Assembly (NCBI GenBank): GCA_020636135.1
Contig: JACJYK010000002.1
Location: 763,501-827,500, forward strand
Source: Lewinellaceae bacterium
GTDB taxonomy: Bacteria > Bacteroidota > Bacteroidia > Chitinophagales > Saprospiraceae
Length of the DNA: 64,000 nt
Direction of reading: 5' to 3'
The notes under the pieces are model-generated. The model saw only the letters and a program-made list of their open reading frames with translations. It searched no databases and had not been told where the DNA came from. A program made the position numbers and the translations under genes. Below, in pieces: positions 19,083 to 27,603 of the stretch (the stretch's first letter is position 1; the number at the start of each line of letters is the position of its first letter).

Positions 19083-19439
19083 TTATTTTTTGAGTTTGCG
19101 GATAATTTCTTCCAGTTTTTCCTGATCAAGAGACTCTTCATCCAAAAAGAAAGACATCAATGCTTCCGGTGACCGGTCAAAGTAATGATTGAACAACCGT
19201 TCAAAAGACCATTTACGGTATTGTTTTTTCTGTAAGACCGGATGGTATTGATGCGTATTGCCATAGACAGTGTGGCCGATCAGCCCTTCCGTCTCCAGTT
19301 TCCGTACGATTGAAGAGACGGTGTTGTACGGGGGGGCGGGAGGATCCATTTCCGCAAGGATGTCTTTGACAAATGCCTTCTGTAATTTCCACAGGATGCG
19401 CATAACTTCTTCTTCGCGTGGATTGAGAATGGTGTGCAT
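19083..19439 (-). CDS. BlaI/MecI/CopY-family repressor
   Basis: 118 residues, the usual length for the family. The winged helix covers about residues 5-75 (LNPREEEVMRILWKLQ, then NTVSSIVRKLETEGLI) and is followed by a helical dimerisation tail. Family members bind short dyads as dimers and are cleaved by the partner M56 protease to release transcription. First gene of a two-gene unit with the BlaR1-type protease 6 bp downstream. A perfect dyad sits between the presumed -33 and -7 elements of its own promoter, which fits autorepression. The target beyond its own operon is not evident in this window. Confidence 0.93.
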   Translation of the reverse strand: MHTILNPREEEVMRILWKLQKAFVKDILAEMDPPAPPYNTVSSIVRKLETEGLIGHTVYGNTHQYHPVLQKKQYRKWSFERLFNHYFDRSPEALMSFFLDEESLDQEKLEEIIRKLKK

Positions 19440-19467
19440 AGGAGGTGAACTTTATAAGGTAACGCTT

Positions 19468-19508
19468 CTAATTTAACGAATATTTCGTTAAGCAACTAAA
19501 AATTAGTT
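19468..19508 (-). promoter_or_regulatory. Probable blaI-type promoter with embedded operator dyads
   Basis: On the minus strand, TTG (19495-19493), a 17-nt spacer and TAAATTAG (19475-19468) approximate the Bacteroidota promoter. The spacer contains most of the perfect 8-bp dyad TTAACGAA-TAT-TTCGTTAA (19473-19491). A second dyad, AACTAA-AAA-TTAGTT (19494-19508), overlaps the -33 side. Two adjacent dyads at a BlaI-type gene are good operator candidates. Confidence 0.65.
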
Positions 19509-19578
19509 AGTAAAAATACCGAACAGCCGGACACCCGCAGTATTTAGCAACCCAGTGGTTATTTCTCCTGAAAATCCC

Positions 19579-19586
19579 TAATTTTG
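19579..19586 (+). promoter_or_regulatory. -7 promoter element of the YebC-family gene
   Basis: TAATTTTG is a perfect TAnnTTTG box, 21 nt before the start codon, giving a short leader. No convincing TTG -33 element is visible. Confidence 0.5.
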
Positions 19587-19607
19587 CCCCGCTAAAGGAA
19601 ACCTTAT

Positions 19608-20330
19608 ATGGGACGTATATTCGAAGTTCGCAAGCACTCCATGTTTGCCCGTTATGACCGGATGGCCAAGCAGTTTACCCGCATTGGCAAAGAAATCGCC
19701 ATCGCAGTAAAAGCTGGGGGACCGGAACCGGACTCCAATCCCGCTTTGCGCCGGGTGATGCAAAATGCCAAAGGGGTCAATATGCCCAAGGATAAAGTGG
19801 AATCAGCCATCAAACGGGCCATGGGCAGGGATATGTCCGACTACGAAGAAGTGCTTTACGAAGGATACGCACCCCACGGCGTCGCAGTTCTGATCGAAAC
19901 GGCCACGGATAACATTACCCGGACCGTAGCCAACGTGCGGGCCATATTCAATAAATTCAACGGTAGCCTCAGTACCTCGGGAAGCGTGAGCTTTCAGTTT
20001 AAGAAAATGGGCGTCTTCAAGCTGGACCCCAGCGGACTGGACCCCGAAGAGCTGGAACTGGAATTGATCGATAACGGCCTGGAGGAGATGGGAGAAGGAA
20101 CCGGTGAAAACGATGAAGAACTGCTGGTCATCCGGGTTCCCTTTGTTGAATTTGGCAATATGCAGCATGCCCTGGAAGAGAAAGGGCTTAAAGTGATCAG
20201 CTCCGAACTGGAATGGATTCCCCTCAACCTGGTCAAGCTGGGAGAAGAGGAAGAACAGGAAGTTCTCAAACTCATCGGAAAGATGGAAGAGGACGAGGAT
20301 GTCCAAAAAGTGTTTTACAACCTGGAGTAA
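19608..20330 (+). CDS. YebC/PmpR/TACO1-family protein
   Basis: 240 residues covering the whole family. The start MGRIFEVRKHSMFARYDRMA is the Bacteroidota variant of the usual MAGHSKWANIK beginning. It is followed by GGPEPDSNPALRRVMQNAK, NMPKDKVESAIKRA and the central YEGYAPHGVAVLIE. Members are described as transcriptional regulators and, more recently, as factors that ease ribosome stalling at proline stretches. Which applies here is not decided by sequence. Single-gene unit with its own -7 box. The C-terminus is acidic (GEEEEQEV, KMEEDEDV). Confidence 0.95.
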   Translation: MGRIFEVRKHSMFARYDRMAKQFTRIGKEIAIAVKAGGPEPDSNPALRRVMQNAKGVNMPKDKVESAIKRAMGRDMSDYEEVLYEGYAPHGVAVLIETATDNITRTVANVRAIFNKFNGSLSTSGSVSFQFKKMGVFKLDPSGLDPEELELELIDNGLEEMGEGTGENDEELLVIRVPFVEFGNMQHALEEKGLKVISSELEWIPLNLVKLGEEEEQEVLKLIGKMEEDEDVQKVFYNLE

Positions 20331-20371
20331 TCCCGTGCAGGAAATAAACGGAGATTTTGAAATATGAAATC

Positions 20372-20752
20372 CTATTTCCGCACGCCGGTTGCATTGCAGC
20401 TATCCGATTGTGAATCCAGTGATACGTCAAAGTTTATTTCCAGTGCATCACCATTTAAAGAACCAGATCCGGAGAAGGTAATGCCATCCAATATTTGCTC
20501 TTCAATGGTGAGGGTATTGCCGCTAACACGTGCGGAGGCACTTTCTCCCCAGTTGTACAAATTGTAAATAACAATGGACTGGGCGTCTCTGCCGGATTCC
20601 CAGATGACCAGATCATAGCTGTCATCACCCAGGCCACAAGTTTCCGACATGGTATACGCGCCTAGAAATTTCACATTTTCCCTGATCTCTTCTTTCGTAC
20701 AACGAATGGTCAACATACAAATCACTAAAAAGAGAATGCCTGGTAGTTTCAT
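20372..20752 (-). CDS. Small secreted or lipoprotein-like protein, beta-rich
   Basis: 126 residues. The N-terminal hydrophobic stretch (GILFLVICMLTI) ends at Cys18 (TIRC), a poor lipobox because Arg precedes the Cys, so simple secretion is also possible. The mature part is short, beta-rich and has internal Cys residues, resembling small lipocalin-like Bacteroidota lipoproteins. No family is assigned. It is divergent from the DUF3089 gene and convergent with the YebC gene. Confidence 0.7.
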   Translation of the reverse strand: MKLPGILFLVICMLTIRCTKEEIRENVKFLGAYTMSETCGLGDDSYDLVIWESGRDAQSIVIYNLYNWGESASARVSGNTLTIEEQILDGITFSGSGSLNGDALEINFDVSLDSQSDSCNATGVRK

Positions 20753-20896
20753 GATTAGGTCATTTTATTACGGTCAATGGTAAGTTAAAAAAACATGTTC
20801 CGTGCCAATCTGTAATTCTTATACTGTTGCCTTAACCGGGATGGACAAAAATGGGTTTCTATTGTTGGGTGTTTAAGATGCTAACAATATGATATT

Positions 20897-20931
20897 TATT
20901 TTTGTCATTTAATAGACACATTGTCATTTAA
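20897..20931 (+). promoter_or_regulatory. -7 box and direct repeats before the DUF3089 gene
   Basis: TATTTTTG (20897-20904) is a perfect TAnnTTTG element, 36 nt before the start. The 11-mer TTGTCATTTAA occurs at 20902-20912 and again at 20921-20931, 19 bp apart, covering the expected transcription start and leader. This could be a regulator site. Confidence 0.5.
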
Positions 20932-20940
20932 GCTGCGCCT

Positions 20941-22002
20941 ATGAAGTATTGGAGTTTGCTGTTTCTTATTGTCATCGGGACCTCATGCCGGGTAATCCCT
21001 CAAGGGGTATTTGCCGATCAGAAGATGGGCATCGCCCCGGACTACAGTTTGCTGGCGAATTGGGCAGCCCATCCGGACAAGGCAGACGCCGCAGATAGCA
21101 TTCCAAATCAGCCGTCCGCTAATGAAAGTGATCTTCCGGCAGATATCTTTTTTATTTATCCGACGACCTACATTGGTAAAAAGGGAGAAAACCAATGGAA
21201 TGCCTGTATCGATGATGCCACACTTAATGCCCGGACAGATGAAACGGCGATCCTTTTTCAGGCCAGTCTTTTCAATCAGGCCGGCCGGGTATTTGCGCCA
21301 CGCTACCGGCAGGCGCATTACCAGGCTTATTTCACCCGCGATGATTCTTCTGCCACCAGGGCGTTCAAATTGGCTTATCAGGACGTTGATGCGGCATTCA
21401 GCTATTACCTGGAACACTGGAATAATGGCCGGCCCATCATAATAGCCAGTCATAGTCAGGGTACCACCCATGCGATTCCATTGATCCGGAAATATTTTGA
21501 TGGCAAGGAGTTACAGCACCAGTTGGTGGCAGCTTACCTGGTGGGCATGCCTGTGTCCCGGGACGATTTCAAATTCTTACCACCCTGTACTACGCCGGAT
21601 CAGACCGGCTGCATATGTTCCTGGAGGACCTTTCAGACCGGTTATGAAGCCCACTTCAGACATCCTTACCTCGCCAGCAGGTTTGCTCCGAGGCCTCAGA
21701 CGATCGTAACCAATCCATTGTCGTGGACAACCGATACACTTTACGTGCCTCGTCAGGAAAACCAGGGCTCACTGTTGTTTAAATTCAATGAGGTGATGCC
21801 GAATCTGGTAGATGCTCAGGTCGTTCAGGACATGCTATGGGTTACCAAGCCTAAATTTCCGGGGAGCTTGTTCATCCGTACCAAGAACTACCACATAGCC
21901 GATTACAACTTCTTTTATTTTAATGTCAGATCCAATGCTGCCGGTAGGGTACAGGCATACCTTCAGGAAAACCCGGGAGGGGCATCCCGGATAGGGAATT
22001 AA
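20941..22002 (+). CDS. DUF3089-family alpha/beta hydrolase lipoprotein
   Basis: 353 residues. A lipoprotein signal peptide ends at Cys16 (IGTSC). The body matches the DUF3089 family of alpha/beta-hydrolase-like proteins: IFFIYPTTYIGKKG, FAPRYRQAHYQAYF, the nucleophile elbow ASHSQGT (Ser near residue 172), LVGMPVS and a C-terminal NYHIADYNFFY whose His may complete the triad. The substrate is unknown; members are predicted esterases or lipases of the cell envelope. The ORF ends exactly where the convergent haloperoxidase-like gene ends. Confidence 0.86.
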   Translation: MKYWSLLFLIVIGTSCRVIPQGVFADQKMGIAPDYSLLANWAAHPDKADAADSIPNQPSANESDLPADIFFIYPTTYIGKKGENQWNACIDDATLNARTDETAILFQASLFNQAGRVFAPRYRQAHYQAYFTRDDSSATRAFKLAYQDVDAAFSYYLEHWNNGRPIIIASHSQGTTHAIPLIRKYFDGKELQHQLVAAYLVGMPVSRDDFKFLPPCTTPDQTGCICSWRTFQTGYEAHFRHPYLASRFAPRPQTIVTNPLSWTTDTLYVPRQENQGSLLFKFNEVMPNLVDAQVVQDMLWVTKPKFPGSLFIRTKNYHIADYNFFYFNVRSNAAGRVQAYLQENPGGASRIGN

Positions 22003-23388
22003 TTATTTTTTCCACGGCAACCGGTTCACTTTGCGGCCGATCTGATAACCCAGTTTGAGGCCTGCCTCTGCATCCATCCTGAAATGGACCCCCAGCGGAA
22101 TACGCGAATAGGCATTTTCTTCCGCCATTTCATAGAAGCTTTGAAAGGACCTGGGCGTCGAGATAAATTCCGTCCGCCCTTCATGGCATCGATCGGTCAT
22201 AGCCGTCGAGATCCCAAATACATCGGTGAGGACTTCGGCAGCGGCAGCGCCAAATGTGGCATGTCCCGACGGATAAGCAGGAAAAGGAGGCGTGAAGTAA
22301 TTACCCGAGCCGTCCGGGCACATCACGGTATTCCATTCGGTATCGCCCATCATCTGCCGGATATAGTCCACAGGCCGCAAATAATTGTATTTGTACTTCT
22401 CATTCCAGCAACGGACACCGGAATCACTGAGAGCCATGCACACTTTCGCATAAGCATACACGGCTTCATCCAGTGATGATTTCTTCGTCGAAATCAGCTG
22501 GTTGGTGACAGCGATCCAGCGGCCCGATGGTGTGAAAGTCAGAATAGGACAATCGTCGCTCCAGAAGTTTGCAATCCAGCGGTCTTCATAATTTTGACCA
22601 CCCTTGATCAGATTGACCAGGTTCTTTACCTCCTTGGCCTGGACATAGATTTGGGAGGTCGGGTCGGTACTGAAGGGAAGAGGTTGCGGGGCATTGTCAT
22701 CGGAACTGGCCACGAAAGTCCGGACCTGGCCCCAGTAGGGCAATAGAGCCTGAGAATAATCGGGGTATGTAGGCTGCCAGGAACCAGCGAAATTTGGCGG
22801 CTGGTAACTGGGGTCGGTGTTGTGCAAATAGGCCTCGTGGCCACTGGCATCGGTCTTTGACCAATTGTACACGGCATTGGCGACGGCAGTGCCAAAGTCA
22901 CTGGAACGCTTATAGACGTCTGCAGGCACGGTTTGCCCGAACTCAATGTTGAATTTTTGTTTTAAGGCGAATAACTTCTGCTGCATGCTGGCCGGAGCCG
23001 TCGGGAAGAATGCGGAAAAGATGCTGCTGTAGGCGGCATGCAATGCGGTAGGCCAGTGGTATTCCTGTCCGGATTCAGCTTCCGGAAGCTTCATAGCAGG
23101 AAAAGTGGATTGCAGGGAATTGTAAGATTCAGCCATCCCGGGTACAACAGCCTGATAAGCAGCCAGACAAATGTAGGCTGAAGCCCTGGCCGAAACAGGT
23201 GGGCGATATCCGGGCGTATAGCGTTCAATCTCAAGATAAAACTGCATCCATTCCAATGCGACTTCATTGTCAAAATCAGCCGTTTTAGGTAGTTCATCCG
23301 GCAATAGGACGGGACTTTCTTTCTGGCATGCGAACACACCGAACATCAGCAGGAGTACAATGATTGCATTGGTAAATTTGTTATTCAT
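22003..23388 (-). CDS. Vanadium-dependent haloperoxidase/PAP2-like lipoprotein
   Basis: 461 residues. A lipoprotein signal ends at Cys21 (GVFAC). The full set of vanadate/phosphate ligands of vanadium chloroperoxidases is visible with the right spacing: Lys seven residues before Arg in KYKYNYLRP (near 331), the loop YPSGHATFG (near 369), and Arg six residues before His in SRIPLGVHFR (near 430). The fold is shared by halide oxidation and acid phosphatase activity, so the reaction cannot be fixed by sequence. The location is the periplasm or outer membrane. The start overlaps the end of the upstream small lipoprotein gene by 8 bp, indicating one transcript. Confidence 0.88.
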   Translation of the reverse strand: MNNKFTNAIIVLLLMFGVFACQKESPVLLPDELPKTADFDNEVALEWMQFYLEIERYTPGYRPPVSARASAYICLAAYQAVVPGMAESYNSLQSTFPAMKLPEAESGQEYHWPTALHAAYSSIFSAFFPTAPASMQQKLFALKQKFNIEFGQTVPADVYKRSSDFGTAVANAVYNWSKTDASGHEAYLHNTDPSYQPPNFAGSWQPTYPDYSQALLPYWGQVRTFVASSDDNAPQPLPFSTDPTSQIYVQAKEVKNLVNLIKGGQNYEDRWIANFWSDDCPILTFTPSGRWIAVTNQLISTKKSSLDEAVYAYAKVCMALSDSGVRCWNEKYKYNYLRPVDYIRQMMGDTEWNTVMCPDGSGNYFTPPFPAYPSGHATFGAAAAEVLTDVFGISTAMTDRCHEGRTEFISTPRSFQSFYEMAEENAYSRIPLGVHFRMDAEAGLKLGYQIGRKVNRLPWKK

Positions 23389-23905
23389 ATAGTATTGAAT
23401 GAGGTTGATCGTTAAGGTGTTCTGACCGGGGGCAGGGTTCGTTCATTTGATTACGGATATCCGGCAACAATGCGGGCCACTTCGATGAGACAGATACCAG
23501 GATGCTGTCCAGCCAGAAATCCATCTTTTCGACGGAGTCCATCGTTTCCCGTGTCCTTTGTGCCAGAAGCGAATCTTCGATCCCTGCCTCGCGGATGATT
23601 TTTTTGGTAGGATCGTCCAGCAGATCGTAGACTTCAAACATTTCGATCAGTGGTGCATTCCTCACCGCAAGTAAATGAGTGCGTTCCTCAGCAGGTATCG
23701 ATACGGGTAGTTGATGGTCCATCAATGCATTGACAGAATCCCAGAGGGTCGAAGTTTCAAAGTGAAGTGAATCCATGCGGCAAATAAGCCGTTGGCGGTC
23801 TGAGATTTTGTTTTGAATCATCTCAAGCTCTGGTTGTTGATTACAACCGATAACACCAAGCAAAAACACTGAACCAATAGCCAATTGCTTAAAGACAATT
23901 TTCAT
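23381..23905 (-). CDS. Small helical lipoprotein upstream of the haloperoxidase-like gene
   Basis: 174 residues from the ATG at 23905. A longer frame extends to 24001, but only the 23905 start gives a clean lipoprotein signal (MKIVFKQLAIGSVFLLGVIG then Cys21). The mature part is helical and charged, with no recognised domain. It overlaps the haloperoxidase-like lipoprotein gene by 8 bp, so the two products may work together in the envelope. Its other side is divergent from the Tat-exported oxidoreductase gene. Confidence 0.78.
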   Translation of the reverse strand: MKIVFKQLAIGSVFLLGVIGCNQQPELEMIQNKISDRQRLICRMDSLHFETSTLWDSVNALMDHQLPVSIPAEERTHLLAVRNAPLIEMFEVYDLLDDPTKKIIREAGIEDSLLAQRTRETMDSVEKMDFWLDSILVSVSSKWPALLPDIRNQMNEPCPRSEHLNDQPHSILYE

Positions 23906-24024
23906 AAAACAGATTTCGACTTTAGCTCCTGTAAAGAGATCCGATAAATAGACTGAAGAATGGACGAAGGTAACTGAGAAATTCGAAGAAATCAATCTCA
24001 AATGGTATCTTAAGATCCGTAAAA

Positions 24025-25389
24025 ATGAGGAATATGAAAGCTATAGAAAGGCGCAAATTCATTCGCCAATCAGCAACCATTGCTGGCGTGCTCGGAGCAG
24101 CTCCGTTATTACCCCTTGAAGCAACAGAACGTAAACGCAACATACCCGCTTCCGATAAGATGCGTATGGGCGTGATAGGATGTAATGGTATGGGGTGGGC
24201 GGACATGCGTTCACTCTTATCCATGCAGGAAGTTGATTGTGTTGGGGTATGCGATGTGGATCAATCGGTGCTTGACCGTCGCAGTGAGGATGTCATGAAG
24301 CTGAGGGGCACCAAGGCTGCTCAATACAAGGATTACCGGAAATTACTGGACGATAAGACCATTGATGCGGTGGTGATAGGTACGCCCGATCACTGGCATC
24401 CGCGCATCTTTGTTGATGCCCTTGCAGCGGGTAAGCACATCTACTGTGAGAAGCCGATCGCTAATTCAATCGGTGAAGCCCAGTGGATGTTGTCAGCGGC
24501 GGAAAAATCGGATAGGATGGTTCAAATCGGGCAATGGCAGCGCAGTGGCCCGCATTACGAACAGGCCATCAAAATCGTACGTTCCGGCGATTTGGGAAAC
24601 ATCCGGCTGGTTAAGGTTTGGGCTTACCAGGGATGGATGAAGCCCATGGAGAAGCAACCGGATGGCATGGTACCCGACGGAGTGGATTACACCATGTGGT
24701 TGGGACCTGCTCCCACCCGTCCTTTTAACCCCAATCGCTTTCATTTTAACTTCCGCTGGTTCTGGGATTATGCGGGAGGACTGATGACCGACTGGGGTGT
24801 ACACGAAATCGACATTGCATTGTATGCCATGAATGCCACGGCTCCAAAGTCCATTGTGGCTTCCGGAGGCAAATTAGCCTATCCTGATGATCCGGCTGAA
24901 ACACCGGACACCCTCCAGGCGGTCTTCGAATACGATCATTTCAATATGTTGTGGGAACATGCCACTGGAATCGACGGAGGAAATTACGGCCGGACGGAAG
25001 GTATTGCCTTCATTGGTAATAATGCCACATTGGTTGTGAACCGTGGTGGATGGGAGATCATTCCGGAGACGCAGTACGATGGGGATAAAGGCATGACGGT
25101 GTATAAATACCCGGCTGTTCCTGAATATAACAAGCCAGGTAATCTCAATTATCTGGATCTCCATACCCAGAATTTCATCCAGGCGATTAAAAACAACGAC
25201 CCGGGAAGTCTGAAGTGCGGTATCAGGACCGGCAGTGTTGCTGCCATCAATGCCCATATGGGCAATATTGCATTCAAGACCGGAAGAAAGATCTATTGGG
25301 ATAGTACAAAGAATCAATTTAAAAATGATGCAGAAGCGACGGCTCTTATCCAGCCGACGTATCACAACGGCTGGAAATACGAAGGGTAG
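24025..25389 (+). CDS. Tat-exported Gfo/Idh/MocA-family oxidoreductase
   Basis: 454 residues. It begins with a twin-arginine signal (ERRKFIRQSATIAGVLGAAP), so it should fold with its NAD(P) cofactor in the cytoplasm and act in the periplasm. The Rossmann part contains MGVIGCNGMGWAD, VGVCDVDQ, IGTPDHWHP and the conserved Lys motif IYCEKPIAN. The C-terminal domain has FRWFWDYAGGLMTDWGVHEI, typical of the Bacteroidota and Planctomycetes subgroup of secreted sugar or glycoside oxidoreductases. Start: the ATG at 24025 or, nine bases later, 24034; both keep the Tat motif. It is followed by a NagX-like acyltransferase gene after 87 bp on the same strand. Confidence 0.92.
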   Translation: MRNMKAIERRKFIRQSATIAGVLGAAPLLPLEATERKRNIPASDKMRMGVIGCNGMGWADMRSLLSMQEVDCVGVCDVDQSVLDRRSEDVMKLRGTKAAQYKDYRKLLDDKTIDAVVIGTPDHWHPRIFVDALAAGKHIYCEKPIANSIGEAQWMLSAAEKSDRMVQIGQWQRSGPHYEQAIKIVRSGDLGNIRLVKVWAYQGWMKPMEKQPDGMVPDGVDYTMWLGPAPTRPFNPNRFHFNFRWFWDYAGGLMTDWGVHEIDIALYAMNATAPKSIVASGGKLAYPDDPAETPDTLQAVFEYDHFNMLWEHATGIDGGNYGRTEGIAFIGNNATLVVNRGGWEIIPETQYDGDKGMTVYKYPAVPEYNKPGNLNYLDLHTQNFIQAIKNNDPGSLKCGIRTGSVAAINAHMGNIAFKTGRKIYWDSTKNQFKNDAEATALIQPTYHNGWKYEG

Positions 25390-25476
25390 TTTTGTTTTCC
25401 AGTATCGCTTATTCCAAAGGTCAGATGATCTGGGAACAGGGCATAATTCGTAACTTTTACCAGAAAACCAATCAAG

Positions 25477-26565
25477 ATGAAAAAACGGCTGTTGTCGATT
25501 GACGTCATGCGTGGCATGACCATTTTTTTCATGATCATTGTCAATGATCCGGGATCGTGGCAACATATCTATGCCCCACTGGAACATTCAAAGTGGAATG
25601 GATGCACACCAACCGACCTTGTATTTCCTTTCTTCGTTTTTATCGTGGGTCTGTCCATGTCGTTTTCATTTCTTAAATACGAGCACAAAGACCGCTCAGC
25701 CTGGATCAGGAAAGTGTTGAGACGTACGGCTTTGATCTTTTTGGTGGGCTTGTTACTGAATTGGTTTCCATTTTACAATAAATCGATCGCAGATCTTCGC
25801 ATTCTGGGTGTATTACAGCGAATTGCCCTGGCCTATGGCATTGGAGCATTGATCGTCATCTATGTACGTCAGAAGTGGCTGATCTATGTCCTGGCTGCAA
25901 TCCTCCTGGGATATTGGGGGTTAATGCTGGTTTTGGGTGGGCCCAATCCATTGTCACTGGAAGATAATATCGTTCGAACCATAGATCTATGGTTATTTGG
26001 TGAACGCCATATTTATCACGGTTACGGCATCCCCTTCGATCCGGAGGGATTGTTCAGCACCATACCCACGGTCGGTACGGTCCTGGTAGGCTATCTGATT
26101 GGTAAGACCATGCAAAAGGTCGAAATGCCTATGCAGAAGATCATTCGGATCTTACCCTGGGGTATAGGTTTGGTGCTTGGCGGAGTTGCCTGGAATTTTC
26201 TGGGATTTCCGATCAATAAACCCATCTGGTCCAGTTCTTACGTATTGTATGCCGGAGGATTGGCTACGCTACTGTTGAGTCTGCTGATCTGGATTATTGA
26301 TGTGCAGGGGTGGAAAAAATGGGCCTATGTATTCCGGGTGTTTGGACTAAATCCATTGGCGTCCTATGCATTATCCGGGCTGGTGATCCGCATATTCGGG
26401 ATGATCAAGATCGGAGACCAGGGTTTGTACGGGTGGCTGTATTCGCATCTCTTCCAGCATGCCGGCGACCAGTTGGGATCATTATTACAGGCGATAACCT
26501 ATGCCATGTTTATCTGGCTTTTCGCCTGGTGGTTGTATAAGAATAAAAAGGTTATCAAGCTGTGA
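25477..26565 (+). CDS. NagX-like/DUF5009 membrane acyltransferase
   Basis: 362 residues with about ten transmembrane segments. The opening SIDVMRGMTIFFMIIVNDPG and the following LEHSKWNGCTPTDLVFPFFV are diagnostic of the family related to heparan-alpha-glucosaminide N-acetyltransferase (COG4299). The human homologue moves an acetyl group across the membrane onto a glucosamine end. Bacterial members are linked with amino-sugar use (NagX). It probably shares a transcript with the preceding Gfo/Idh oxidoreductase, which suggests periplasmic sugar modification. The substrate is inference. Confidence 0.9.
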   Translation: MKKRLLSIDVMRGMTIFFMIIVNDPGSWQHIYAPLEHSKWNGCTPTDLVFPFFVFIVGLSMSFSFLKYEHKDRSAWIRKVLRRTALIFLVGLLLNWFPFYNKSIADLRILGVLQRIALAYGIGALIVIYVRQKWLIYVLAAILLGYWGLMLVLGGPNPLSLEDNIVRTIDLWLFGERHIYHGYGIPFDPEGLFSTIPTVGTVLVGYLIGKTMQKVEMPMQKIIRILPWGIGLVLGGVAWNFLGFPINKPIWSSSYVLYAGGLATLLLSLLIWIIDVQGWKKWAYVFRVFGLNPLASYALSGLVIRIFGMIKIGDQGLYGWLYSHLFQHAGDQLGSLLQAITYAMFIWLFAWWLYKNKKVIKL

Positions 26566-26566
26566 G

Positions 26567-26600
26567 GAACGGGATTTGGTGTTTATCCAATTCCCTGTTC
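26567..26600. terminator. Hairpin between convergent NagX-like and DapA-like genes
   Basis: GAACGGGATTTGG (26567-26579) pairs with CCAATTCCCTGTTC (26587-26600) in about 12 pairs with one mismatch and one bulge, around a 7-nt loop. It starts 1 bp after the NagX-like stop. No T tract follows on either strand, so it may be a transcript-end stabiliser or a weak terminator for both genes. Confidence 0.4.
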
Positions 26601-26641
26601 ACGGATTGAGCTGGGCTGAAACAAAACATTACCTCAATAAA

Positions 26642-27544
26642 TCAACTTTCTGACACAGCAGTAAACCGCTCAACTACCTGCCGGGCCACATCGTCCGGTA
26701 CCAGGGCATTGGGAGGGCGCACATGGAGCCACTGCTGGTTGCCGGTAGTGAAAGCCAGGTATTGCTTCAGGATGGAAACGAAAGGCAGGCCTTCAAAGAT
26801 CTGCCGTTGTGCACTGGCTTCAGCCTGAAGCTGGTCAGCCTCCGGTTGCTGCCAATGACGGAATACCTCAGCACATTTTTGAACTGTGACATTGGCGGTA
26901 GCGGAGATGCATCCGGACCCGCCTGCCCGCAAAATGTCAAGCAGGTATTTTTCGGTACCCGCATAGAGCTTAAATCCCGGAAAATGGGAGGCGATCATTT
27001 TGCCATGTTCAAGATCTCCGCTGGAATCCTTCATGCCTACGATTTGACCGGGATAGGATTGGAGCAGTTTTTCGAGCAAAGGAATGGAGAAATCAAGTCC
27101 GGTTATTTTAGGGAAATGGTACAGATAGATCTCCAACTGGTCAGCAGCTACGCCTTCGATCACCCTTTGGAAATAGGAGAACAAACCATCATCAGAGACT
27201 TGTTTATAATAAAACGGAGGGAGCATGAGGATGCTTTTGATCCCGGACCGAACGGCGTGTTTGGTCAGCACTATCGTGTCTGTCAGGGCACAACATCCCG
27301 TTCCAACCATCAACCGATCCGCAGGAATACCGTTTTCGACCACTGCGGTGATCAGATCCATGCGCTCCTGGAGGCTGAATGAGTTGGCTTCACCGGTAGT
27401 ACCCAGCAGGGCGATACCCTGGGCCCCTTTATTAATCAAATGCCTTAAATGACTGATTAGTAATGGGATATCAGGAAGTAAGTCCGGTGTCATTGGCGTT
27501 AGATTGGCAACATAAACGCCGGGTTGGAGGATGGTCTGGTTCAT
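26642..27544 (-). CDS. DapA/NanA-family (dihydrodipicolinate synthase-like) lyase
   Basis: 300 residues forming a class I aldolase-type TIM barrel. The pyruvate-binding GTTGEANSF, the Tyr of IYLYHFP (near 140) and the Schiff-base Lys of VGMKDSSGD (near 171) are all present. The family includes dihydrodipicolinate synthase, N-acetylneuraminate lyase and 2-keto-3-deoxy sugar-acid aldolases. The pyruvate carboxylate-binding residues look intact, but no lysine genes adjoin. Given the sugar-related neighbours, a catabolic aldolase is at least as likely as DapA. Transcribed alone; the divergent gap upstream holds a perfect dyad. Confidence 0.85.
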   Translation of the reverse strand: MNQTILQPGVYVANLTPMTPDLLPDIPLLISHLRHLINKGAQGIALLGTTGEANSFSLQERMDLITAVVENGIPADRLMVGTGCCALTDTIVLTKHAVRSGIKSILMLPPFYYKQVSDDGLFSYFQRVIEGVAADQLEIYLYHFPKITGLDFSIPLLEKLLQSYPGQIVGMKDSSGDLEHGKMIASHFPGFKLYAGTEKYLLDILRAGGSGCISATANVTVQKCAEVFRHWQQPEADQLQAEASAQRQIFEGLPFVSILKQYLAFTTGNQQWLHVRPPNALVPDDVARQVVERFTAVSES

Positions 27545-27603
27545 TGTCTGAAACTCTGTTGGATGAAAGGATGAAGATAGTATGAATTGTAAAATTGGCG
27601 GCT

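Noticed and set aside
23906..24001. Longer start for the small lipoprotein
   Set aside because: It would bury the lipoprotein signal peptide 32 residues inside the protein.
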